Below are positions 57,382-64,000 of a stretch of DNA of 64,000 nt, piece after piece; position 1 is the stretch's first letter; each line of letters starts with the position of its first letter. This DNA is from Sphaerisporangium siamense (lineage in GTDB: Bacteria > Actinomycetota > Actinomycetes > Streptosporangiales > Streptosporangiaceae). The stretch spans positions 7,936,001 to 8,000,000 of the forward strand of contig NZ_JACHND010000001.1 of NCBI RefSeq assembly GCF_014205275.1, in the 5' to 3' direction. The notes beneath the pieces were generated by a model, which had not been told where the DNA came from, searched no databases, and was given only the letters and a program-made list of their open reading frames with translations. The position numbers were made by a program, and so were the translations under genes.

Positions 57382-57923
57382 TTGAGTTGTGGCGAGGACA
57401 CCGTGAGCGGGGAGACGCGCAGGCGGCCCAGCGCCGCGCGAAGGGTCTCACGCGAGGCCGGGTGAACGATCCGGCCGCCGGCGTCGAAGACGGCCGTCCC
57501 GGCGGGGGCCACGAGCTCGGCGGAGTGGACCGAGGCGCCGGCGGCGCCGAGCGCCCGGTGCAGGACGGTCTGGGTCCACATCGACTCGTAGGGGCGCAGG
57601 CCGCACGTCACCACCACGACCGGCTTGCCGAGCAGCGGCCAGGCGCCGTGCGCGGACGACGTCCACTCCAGGGCGTGCACGAGCTCCTGCGGCAGCACGC
57701 TGTGGGCCGGGGCGGCGATGATCGCGCCGTCGGCCGCGGTGAGGGCCTGGCAGAGGTCGCGCACCGGCGGCGGGATCTCCCCGTCCGAGACGGGCGGCAC
57801 GCGGTCAAGCCCCTCCCAGATCCACAGGTCCGCGGGCGCGGGCAGTTCCGCGCCCGCCGCCTCCAGCAGCCCGCGGACGTACGCCCCGGAGAGCAGGCTG
57901 CCCGCGATGCCGACGATCTTCAT
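57378..57923 (-). CDS. NADPH-dependent FMN reductase family protein
   Basis: 181 residues from ATG 57923 behind GGGGGA. Flavodoxin-like fold: IVGIAGSLLSGAYVRGLLEAA is the phosphate-binding loop, ADGAIIAAPAHSVLPQELVHALEW and WPLLGKPVVVVTCGLRPYESM complete the FMN site. Reduces FMN or quinones with NAD(P)H. In frame with, and 29 nt before, the MarR gene on the same strand. Several such pairs respond to quinones or oxidants, which is a guess here. Confidence 0.88.
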   Translation of the reverse strand: MKIVGIAGSLLSGAYVRGLLEAAGAELPAPADLWIWEGLDRVPPVSDGEIPPPVRDLCQALTAADGAIIAAPAHSVLPQELVHALEWTSSAHGAWPLLGKPVVVVTCGLRPYESMWTQTVLHRALGAAGASVHSAELVAPAGTAVFDAGGRIVHPASRETLRAALGRLRVSPLTVSSPQLN

Positions 57924-58173
57924 GGTCCCCCCAGCGTCCCGCGCGCCATTGCGCGTCACCGATCGAGTCGATCACTCGCAGGACGGCTGCCCGGGAGAAC
58001 GGCGGACGAACATGATCGCGGCACTGCGTCCGATCCGTTATCCGGGATATGTGCGCCCGGCCACGCGACGGTCATCGGTCACTCTGAGGCATCAGAGCAG
58101 GCACAACGGACAAATGGCGATTTGCACCAGTAAGATGCCTGCCCTGAGGGATCCCGGCGATTCGGAGGAGAAC

Positions 58174-59268
58174 GTGCGGCGCCGAGTGCGGAGGCTCGCA
58201 TTGAGAGCGCCCTCGATCTTCCAGTGCGCGGCCGCGGCCTCCGTGGCGTGGGTCGTGGCCAAGGAGCTCCTCGGACATCCCCGGCCGTTCTTCGCGCCGA
58301 TCGCGGTCGTGATCTGCATCGGGGTCGCGCTCGGCCGCCGGGTGCGCCGCATGCTGGAGATGGTCGTCGGCGTCGGGCTCGGCATCGGCGTCGGAGACCT
58401 GATCATCGCGCGGATCGGCTCGGGGGCGTGGCAGATCGCGCTGGTCGTGGCGTTCGCGATGGCGGTGGCCGTGCTGCTCGACGAGGGGCCGGTGATCGCC
58501 CTGCAGGCGGGGTCGTCGGCCGTGCTGGTCGCCACGCTGCTCCCTCCGTCCGGCACCGGCGGCGCCGACCGCATGGTGGACGCGTTCGTCGGCGGGTTCG
58601 TGGCGATGGCCGCCGTGGCACTGCTGCCCGCCGACCCGGTCGCGCTGGTGCACCGGCACGGGCGCGTGGTCCTGGACGCGCTGGCCGACGCCCTGGAGGG
58701 GGCCGCCGAGGCCATCGCCGGGCGGGACGTCGCGCGCGCCGCCGACGCGCTGGACAAGGCGCGCGGGTCACAGGCCGCCGTCGAACGGCTGCGCGACGCG
58801 CTCCAGACCGGGCGCGAGACGGCCGTCCTGAGCCCCCTGCGGTGGCACACGCGCGGCAGGCTGGCCCGCTACCAGGAGGCCGGCGTCCACATCGACCACG
58901 CCCTGCGCAACACCCGCGTGCTCCTGCGCCGCACGCTCGCGGCGCTGCGGGACGGCGAGCCGATGCCCGGGGAGCTGACCGCCCATCTGCACGGCCTGGC
59001 CGACGCGGCACGGCTGCTGGGCGAGGAGCTGGCCGCCGGGGCGCCGTCCGAGGGCGCGCGGCGGGCGGCGCTGGCCGTGGCCGCGCACGAGGACACCGCC
59101 CCGGCGTCCGGCGGCTTCTCCACCGGCGTCGTCACCGCCCAGCTCAGGTCCATCACCGTGGACCTGCTCGTCGCGACCGGCCTGGACCGCGACACGGCGA
59201 TGGCGTCCCTGCCCGCGGCGCACGGAACCGTAGAGGAGCGCGAGCAGGAAGCTCCCCGAGCCGACTGA
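58174..59268 (+). CDS. FUSC-family (aromatic-acid-exporter-like) membrane protein
   Basis: 364 residues from GTG 58174, which sits 3 nt after GGAGGAG; ATG 58135 and ATG 58114 in the same frame are alternatives. Six N-terminal membrane helices start at FQCAAAASVAWVVAKELLG and contain PFFAPIAVVICIGVALGRRVRRMLEM, the ArAE/FUSC signature. The cytoplasmic half is helical, Ala/Arg-rich. Family members export aromatic acids or act in membrane stress. Divergent from the FMN reductase-MarR pair across about 250 nt, so it may be a target of that regulator. Confidence 0.85.
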   Translation: MRRRVRRLALRAPSIFQCAAAASVAWVVAKELLGHPRPFFAPIAVVICIGVALGRRVRRMLEMVVGVGLGIGVGDLIIARIGSGAWQIALVVAFAMAVAVLLDEGPVIALQAGSSAVLVATLLPPSGTGGADRMVDAFVGGFVAMAAVALLPADPVALVHRHGRVVLDALADALEGAAEAIAGRDVARAADALDKARGSQAAVERLRDALQTGRETAVLSPLRWHTRGRLARYQEAGVHIDHALRNTRVLLRRTLAALRDGEPMPGELTAHLHGLADAARLLGEELAAGAPSEGARRAALAVAAHEDTAPASGGFSTGVVTAQLRSITVDLLVATGLDRDTAMASLPAAHGTVEEREQEAPRAD

Positions 59269-59358
59269 CCCGCGGGGTCGGCCGGAAGGCCGTGGCCGGG
59301 CGACACGTGGGCTCCCGGCGACTGCCGAACCACTCGCACGGCGGCTTCGGCGACGTGG

Positions 59359-61002
59359 TCAGCGGGCGCGGGCGCCCTCGGGGGTGCGGCGCAGGGCGCG
59401 GCCGGGGAGGGCGCCCGTGGGGCGGCCGTCGGAGATGACGGCCACGCCGCCGACGAAGACGTGCGGGATGCCGTCGGGCGTGCGGCGGGGGTCCTCGAAG
59501 GTGGCGGTGTCGGCGACGGCCTCGGGGTCGAAGAGGACGAGGTCGGCGTGGTACCCGGCGCGCACGAAGCCGCGCCGCTCCAGCCTCAGGCGCCGGGCGG
59601 CGCGCCCGCTGAGGTGGGCGACGCATTCCTCCAAGGTGAGGACGCCTTCGTCGCGGACGTAGTGGCCGAGGTAGCGGGCGAACGTGCCCCAGGCGCGCGG
59701 GTGCGGGCGGGCGCCGGTCAGCAGGCCGTCGCTGCCCCCGGTGTGCGCCGGGTGCCGCATGATGGCCCGCACGTTCTCCTCGTCGCCGACCAGTTGCAGG
59801 ATCGTGGTGCCGAGCTCGTCGTCGAGGAGCTGGTCGCGGAACACCTCGAACGGCGCGCGGCCGGACTCCGCGGCGAGGTCGGCGATCGTGCGCCCGGCAC
59901 GGACGGCGAGGGCGGGCGAGCGGGTGCCGGAGATCTGGATGGTGGCCCAGTCCACCGGCACGCCGTGGCAGCCGTCGGAGCCGGTCTCCTCCAGGTCGTG
60001 CCGCACGCGGGCGGCGGCGTCCGGGTCGCGCAGCCGGGCCAGCGTGGCGGCGGGCCCGCCCTCGGAGGCCCAGCTCGGCAGCAGCGCGGCCAGGGTGGTG
60101 GAGCCGGGCAGGTAGGGGTAGGTGTCGAGGGTGATGTCGCGGCCCTCGGCGATGGCCGCGTCGAGCAGGTCCAGCAGGTCCTGGGCGCGCCCGGCGTTGA
60201 CGCCGAAGTTCATGGTCGCGTGGGCGAGGTGCAGCGGGCAGCCGGATTCGCGCGACACCGCGACCATCTCGGCGTAGGCGTCGAGGGCCCCGGCGCCGTA
60301 GGAGCGGTGGTGCGGCGAGTAGTAGCCGCCGTGCCGGGCGACGACCGCGCACAGCTCGGTCAGCTCGCGGGTGCCCGCGTACATGCCCGGCGTATAGGTG
60401 AGCCCGCTGGACATGCCGACCGCGCCCTCCCGCATCGCGGTGGCGACCAGCTCCTTCTGGCGCCGCAGCTCGTCCTCGGTGGCCAGGCGGGCGTCCCAGC
60501 CCATGACGAGCGCGCGCACCGTCCCCTGGGGCACCAGGTAGCAGGCGTTGACGGCGATGCCCTGGTCGAGCCGGTCGAGGTATTCGCCGACCGTGCGCCA
60601 GTTCCAGTCGAAGCCGTCCGGGTCGCCGTTCCACCCGGCGATCTGGCGGCGGAGCTGCGCGAGCGTGTCGTCGTCCACGGGCGCGTACGACAGGCCGTCC
60701 TGGCCCAGCACCTCGCAGGTGACGCCCTGGGCGACCTTGGCGAGGTGCGCGGGCTCGGTGAGCAGGGCGAGGTCGGAGTGGGCGTGCATGTCGACGAAGC
60801 CGGGCGCGAGCACCAGCCCGTCGGCGGGCAGGACGCGCCGCCCGTCGGCGACGGCCCTCCCCAGCGGGTCGAGGGCGGTGACGCGGCCGCCGGTGACCGT
60901 GACGTCCGCGGCGTAGGCGGGGGCGCCGGTGCCGTCGGCGACCATGGCCCCGCGCACGACCAGGCCGGTGGTACCCGGCCGTCGTCCGGCTGCGTCGCTC
61001 AC
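59359..61002 (-). CDS. D-aminoacylase (N-acyl-D-amino-acid deacylase)
   Basis: 547 residues from GTG 61002, with AAGGGA 8 nt upstream. Amidohydrolase-superfamily zinc enzyme that frees D-amino acids from N-acyl forms. Seen: GFVDMHAHSDLALLTEP (metal-binding HxH), GVTCEVLGQDGLSYAPV with the metal-bridging Cys, GLTYTPGMYA, LAHATMNFGVNAG and HTGGSDGLLTGARPHPR with the catalytic Asp. Soluble; about the usual length. It lies 31 nt after the D-serine dehydratase-like gene, forming a D-amino-acid catabolic pair. Confidence 0.93.
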   Translation of the reverse strand: MSDAAGRRPGTTGLVVRGAMVADGTGAPAYAADVTVTGGRVTALDPLGRAVADGRRVLPADGLVLAPGFVDMHAHSDLALLTEPAHLAKVAQGVTCEVLGQDGLSYAPVDDDTLAQLRRQIAGWNGDPDGFDWNWRTVGEYLDRLDQGIAVNACYLVPQGTVRALVMGWDARLATEDELRRQKELVATAMREGAVGMSSGLTYTPGMYAGTRELTELCAVVARHGGYYSPHHRSYGAGALDAYAEMVAVSRESGCPLHLAHATMNFGVNAGRAQDLLDLLDAAIAEGRDITLDTYPYLPGSTTLAALLPSWASEGGPAATLARLRDPDAAARVRHDLEETGSDGCHGVPVDWATIQISGTRSPALAVRAGRTIADLAAESGRAPFEVFRDQLLDDELGTTILQLVGDEENVRAIMRHPAHTGGSDGLLTGARPHPRAWGTFARYLGHYVRDEGVLTLEECVAHLSGRAARRLRLERRGFVRAGYHADLVLFDPEAVADTATFEDPRRTPDGIPHVFVGGVAVISDGRPTGALPGRALRRTPEGARAR

Positions 61003-61033
61003 CGCTCACATCCCTTCGGGAAGGCGCCCCGGT

Positions 61034-62296
61034 TCAGAAGAAGGTTCTCACGAGGTCCACGACCCGGGGCTCGGCGGCGTCCACGTCGTCGACCACGGGG
61101 ATGAGCGTCCACTTGTCCAGGGCGGTGCAGGGGTGGGACAGGCCGAGGCGCACGATGTCGCCGCAGTCCAGCTCGGAGGCCGGGTCCAGCTCCAGGAAGG
61201 TGTGCTGGTCCTTGAGCGAGGTGACCCTGGCCCCGCGCAGGGCCGCCGTGCCGGGCAGGCCGCGCGCCGCCTGCGGGACCGGCAGGTCCTCGTCGAACGG
61301 CAGGTCCCGCTTGCCCGCGTCCAGCAGCGCCAGCCCGGGTTCCGGGCGCGAGATCACCCGCGCCCAGCCGTGCATGGCCGACCGCAGCGGCCCGGGGCCG
61401 GTCCCGCGCGAGAACGGCGAGATGTGGCGGTAGAAGCCGTCGTCGTGGACGACGTAGGCCCCCGAGCGCAGCACCACACGGCCGTGCAGCCCGCCGAGGA
61501 CGTCCACCACCTGGTCGAAGTAGGCGCTGCCGCCGGCGGTGAGGACCGGCTCGTCCACCTCGTAGGGCAGCTCGCCGTGCAGGACGGCCATGCGCTTGAG
61601 GAACGCCCCGACCGCGCCGGTACTGGACGGGGACGCGTCGTGGCCGATCGCGCCCTCGTACCCGGCGAGCCCGGCGAGCCGCAGCGTGGGCGCGGCGCGG
61701 ACCGCCGCGGCGACGGCCCTGGCCTCCTCCTCGTCCCTGACCCCGGTACGGCCGCCGGGCGCGCCGAGCTCCACGCAGACGTCCACGGGCCGCTCGGCGC
61801 CCGCCTCGCGCAGCGCGGCGTCCATGATCTCGACGGTGCGGCGGGAGTCGGCCCAGCACAGGAACGAGAAGGCGGGGTCGCCGTCGAGCTGGGCGGCGAC
61901 CCAGGCCGTGCCGAGCGGGTCGAGCAGGCCGGCGGCCAGCATGAGCCGGCCGACGCCGAAGGCGCGCGCGACGCGGAGCTGCGGCAGGTTCGCCAGCGTG
62001 AGGCCCCAGGCCCCCGCGGCGAACTGGCGCTCCCACAGCGCCGGGGCCATCGTGGTCTTGCCGTGCGGGGCCAGCGACACTCCCGCCTCGGAGGTCCAGG
62101 CCGCCATCGTGGCGAGGTTGTGCTCGATCGCGCGCCGTTCGAGGGTGAGCAGGGGCGTGCCGAACCCGGTGAGCGCCGGGCGGCCGGCGAGGAACTCCCC
62201 GGCCGTGACGCCGGAGAGGCCGGGCGGCGCGGCCTTGAAGCGCCAGTCGAGCGGTTCGTCGCGCAGCGCGGCGACGGCGGCGGTGTCGATGAGCAC
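61034..62296 (-). CDS. D-serine dehydratase-like PLP enzyme (DSD1/D-threonine aldolase family)
   Basis: 420 residues from GTG 62296 behind GAGGAGG. Alanine-racemase-type barrel with the PLP lysine in LAPHGKTTMAPALW, then VELGAPGGRTGVR, TAGGSAYFDQV and RSGAYVVHDDGFY. The C-terminal domain has the zinc-binding LGLSHPCTALDKWTLIPVV of D-serine dehydratases and D-threo aldolases. Probably deaminates D-serine or D-threonine to a keto acid via an enamine. Upstream of the D-aminoacylase gene and divergent from a RidA gene, which fits such chemistry. Confidence 0.88.
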   Translation of the reverse strand: MLIDTAAVAALRDEPLDWRFKAAPPGLSGVTAGEFLAGRPALTGFGTPLLTLERRAIEHNLATMAAWTSEAGVSLAPHGKTTMAPALWERQFAAGAWGLTLANLPQLRVARAFGVGRLMLAAGLLDPLGTAWVAAQLDGDPAFSFLCWADSRRTVEIMDAALREAGAERPVDVCVELGAPGGRTGVRDEEEARAVAAAVRAAPTLRLAGLAGYEGAIGHDASPSSTGAVGAFLKRMAVLHGELPYEVDEPVLTAGGSAYFDQVVDVLGGLHGRVVLRSGAYVVHDDGFYRHISPFSRGTGPGPLRSAMHGWARVISRPEPGLALLDAGKRDLPFDEDLPVPQAARGLPGTAALRGARVTSLKDQHTFLELDPASELDCGDIVRLGLSHPCTALDKWTLIPVVDDVDAAEPRVVDLVRTFF

Positions 62297-62410
62297 GGGG
62301 CCTCCTCGAAGGGCGGCGGCGGGCGGGCGGCGGTTCGTGGCCCGCCAAGTGATCTGCGCTATTTTCTACCCGCCATGCCTAAGCGTGGGAAGCCGATCTT
62401 GGGAGACGTC

Positions 62411-62812
62411 ATGAGCGACAAGACCGCGATCCGCACCGACGGCGCGCCCGCGCCCGCGTGGGTGTTCTCGCAGGGGGTGCGCAAGGGCCCGCTGCTGCAG
62501 GTGTCCGGCCAGGGCCCGCAGGACCCGGCGACCGGCGAGTACGTGCACCCGGGCGACGTGGTCGCCCAGACGCGCAGGACGCTGGAGAACGTCAAGGCCA
62601 TCCTGGAGGCCGGGGGCGCGAGCGTCGAGGACGTCGTGATGTTCCGCGTGTACCTCACCAAGCGCGAGGACTTCCCGCTGATGAACGAGGCGTACTCGGC
62701 GTTCGTCCAGGAGAACTGCCCGAGCGGGGTGCTGCCGTGCCGCACGACGGTCTTCGTCGGCCTGCCGCACGAGGCGATGCTGGTGGAGATCGACGCGCTG
62801 GCGTCCGTCTGA
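62411..62812 (+). CDS. RidA-family enamine/imine deaminase
   Basis: 133 residues from ATG 62411 behind GGGAGA. RidA hydrolyses reactive 2-aminoacrylate and related enamines released by PLP dehydratases. Seen: FSQGVRKGPLLQVSGQGPQDPATG, QTRRTLENVKAILEAGGASVEDVV and the active-site Arg in CRTTVFVGLPHEAMLVEIDALA. Small trimeric cytoplasmic protein. Divergent from the D-serine dehydratase-like gene, whose product would generate its substrate. Confidence 0.93.
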   Translation: MSDKTAIRTDGAPAPAWVFSQGVRKGPLLQVSGQGPQDPATGEYVHPGDVVAQTRRTLENVKAILEAGGASVEDVVMFRVYLTKREDFPLMNEAYSAFVQENCPSGVLPCRTTVFVGLPHEAMLVEIDALASV

Positions 62813-62837
62813 CCCACGGCGCGCGGTCCCGTTTGCC

Positions 62838-62880
62838 CAGGGGTCTCGGGGTATGGCACCCATATACCCGAGTACCCCAG
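62838..62880 (+). other. Imperfect hairpin in front of the LLM oxidoreductase gene
   Basis: CAGGGGT-CTCGGG-GTAT pairs with ATAC-CCGAG-TACCCCAG with single-base bulges, and the AGGAGG ribosome-binding site of the next gene begins at its foot. It may be the RidA terminator or a control element for the oxidoreductase gene. Confidence 0.4.
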
Positions 62881-62889
62881 GAGGCGACG

Positions 62890-63843
62890 ATGACCACCTT
62901 CGGCTACTTCCTCTCCAGCGAGGAGCACGGGCCGCGTGAGCTCGTCCGCCAGGCCAGGCTCGCCGAGCGGGCCGGCTTCGAGGCGCTGTGGATCTCCGAC
63001 CACTACCACCCGTGGGTGGACGAGCAGGGGCAGAGCCCGTTCGTCTGGACGGTGATCGGAGCGCTCGCCGAGGCCACCTCGCTGCCGATCACGACCGCCG
63101 TCACCTGTCCGCTGGTCCGCGTGCACCCGGCCGTCGTCGCGCAGGCCGCCGCGACCAGCGCCGTGATCACCGAGGGCCGCTTCCGGCTCGGCGTCGGCAC
63201 GGGCGAGGCGCTCAACGAGCACATCACCGACTCGCGGTGGCCTCCGGCCGCCGAGCGCCTGGAGATGCTGGAGGAGGCGATCGGGCTGATGCGCGAGCTG
63301 TGGAGCGGGGAGCTGGTCACCCACCGCGGCCGGCACTACTCCGTGGACACCGCCCGCGTCTACACGCGGCCCGACACGCCGCCGCCGGTGTACATCTCGG
63401 GCTTCGGCCCGAAGGCGGTGGACCTGGCCGGCCGGGTCGGTGACGGCTACATCCTCACCGGCCCGAGCGCCGAGCTGATCGAGAAGTTCCACGAGTCCGG
63501 CGGGCAGGGCAAGCCCGTGCAGGGCGGGCTCAAGGTCTGTTACGACGAGGACGCCGGCCGGGCGCGCAAGACCGTGCACCGCCTGTGGCCCAACCAGGGC
63601 ATCACGGGCGAGGCATCGCAGATCCTGCCGCTGCCCCGGCACTTCGAGCAGCTCGCCGAGATCGTCACCGAGGAGCAGGCCACGGCGGCCAGCCCGTGCG
63701 GCCCGGACCCCGAGGAGCACGCCGAGGCCATCAGGAAGTACGTGGACGCGGGCTTCGACGAGGTCTACGTGAACCAGATCGGCCCCAACCAGGAGGCGTT
63801 CTTCGAGTTCTACGCCCGCGAGGTGCTGCCCCGGCTGCGCTAG
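62890..63843 (+). CDS. F420-dependent-type LLM oxidoreductase (glucose-6-phosphate dehydrogenase-like)
   Basis: 317 residues from ATG 62890 behind AGGAGGCG. Luciferase-like TIM barrel: TFGYFLSSEEHGPRELVRQARLAERAG, LWISDHYHPWVDEQGQSPFVW, TTAVTCPLVRVHPAVVAQAAAT, RLGVGTGEALNEHITDSRWPPAAERLEML and VYISGFGPKAVDLAGRVGDGYI. This matches the F420-dependent branch that includes glucose-6-phosphate dehydrogenase (FGD) and the TIGR03557-type family. Cofactor F420 is likely for an actinomycete; the substrate is unknown. It follows ridA by 77 nt. Confidence 0.9.
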   Translation: MTTFGYFLSSEEHGPRELVRQARLAERAGFEALWISDHYHPWVDEQGQSPFVWTVIGALAEATSLPITTAVTCPLVRVHPAVVAQAAATSAVITEGRFRLGVGTGEALNEHITDSRWPPAAERLEMLEEAIGLMRELWSGELVTHRGRHYSVDTARVYTRPDTPPPVYISGFGPKAVDLAGRVGDGYILTGPSAELIEKFHESGGQGKPVQGGLKVCYDEDAGRARKTVHRLWPNQGITGEASQILPLPRHFEQLAEIVTEEQATAASPCGPDPEEHAEAIRKYVDAGFDEVYVNQIGPNQEAFFEFYAREVLPRLR

Positions 63844-63957
63844 GCGGGCACGCCCGCAGACCGGTGCCGGCCCTCGGGTTTATCCGTCCACGCAGGGGCA
63901 GACGCCTCTCACCCGGCGGGCGAGCCGACGGGCCACCCCAGAAGGTGAGGGAGACCC

Positions 63958-64000
63958 GTGATCTTCCCGGAGACCAGGCACGAAGAGCGCGACGACGCGC
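63958..64000 (+). CDS. Start of a further gene, cut by the window edge
   Basis: GTG 63958 sits behind AGGGAGA with proper spacing and opens a frame reading VIFPETRHEERDDA up to the window edge. Only 14 codons are visible, so the product cannot be named. The 114 nt between it and the oxidoreductase gene hold no recognised RNA element. Confidence 0.5.
   Translation, partial: MIFPETRHEERDDA

Noticed and set aside
63844-63957. Possible riboswitch upstream of the last partial gene
   Set aside because: Leader is GC-rich with short repeats, but no consensus of cobalamin, TPP, SAM or guanidine elements was recognised.

Overview
The window is a chromosomal segment of a high-GC actinomycete. GC-rich codon use, many GTG starts, DUF397/XRE-DUF5753 and DUF574-type genes, a GlgX-TreY-TreZ trehalose operon and a CelR/CebR-type operator all point to Actinomycetia. 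Streptosporangiales is my best guess, by inference and not proven. No rRNA, tRNA, CRISPR array, insertion sequence or integrase was recognised. Gene density is high and the layout looks like ordinary chromosome with small accessory modules.

Region 1 (1-6.5 kb): a partial P-loop kinase gene and a large CgeB/GT2-like glycosyltransferase gene, divergent from an asparagine-synthase-like gene, then trehalose synthase (TreS). Region 2 (6.5-15.5 kb): an FtsX-type permease, its ATPase and a PadR regulator, separated internally by a striking hairpin, and divergent from a sugar-binding lipoprotein gene. A complete alpha-glucoside-type importer set follows (binding protein plus two permeases, one with a large extracellular insertion). 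Region 3 (15.5-22.4 kb): uracil-DNA glycosylase, phosphoglucomutase, a DUF574 methyltransferase, then photolyase, a thiamine-binding-type protein, a MerR regulator with a B12-binding-like domain and an ECF sigma factor, a set that recalls actinomycete light-response loci.

Region 4 (22.5-30.3 kb): treZ, treY and glgX, the glycogen-to-trehalose route, and a secreted GH8 glycosidase. Region 5 (30.4-42 kb): a small zinc-finger protein, an XRE/DUF397 pair, MscL with a zinc ribbon, a secreted modular sugar dehydrogenase, a luciferase-like oxidoreductase, a Ser/Thr kinase behind a perfect CelR-type operator, a secreted DUF3494 protein with a His-rich tail, a repeat-bearing DUF6158-like protein, a membrane glycosyltransferase with a 9-G tract at its start, and an NlpC/P60 hydrolase. 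Region 6 (42-52 kb): a 1,459-residue P-type ATPase with a degenerate N-terminal half, RecQ, a KdpE-like regulator, two PAP2 phosphatases and a YihY/BrkB protein.

Region 7 (52-64 kb): a PP2C phosphatase divergent from an N6-adenine DNA methylase and a soluble Ser/Thr kinase (the most interesting candidate module), a PIN/antitoxin pair, a MarR regulator with an FMN reductase, a FUSC-family transporter, a D-amino-acid set (D-aminoacylase, D-serine dehydratase-like enzyme, RidA), an F420-dependent-type oxidoreductase and the first codons of a further gene. Functionally the window is rich in alpha-glucan and trehalose metabolism (TreS, importer, Pgm, GlgX, TreY, TreZ) and in phosphorylation-based signalling.
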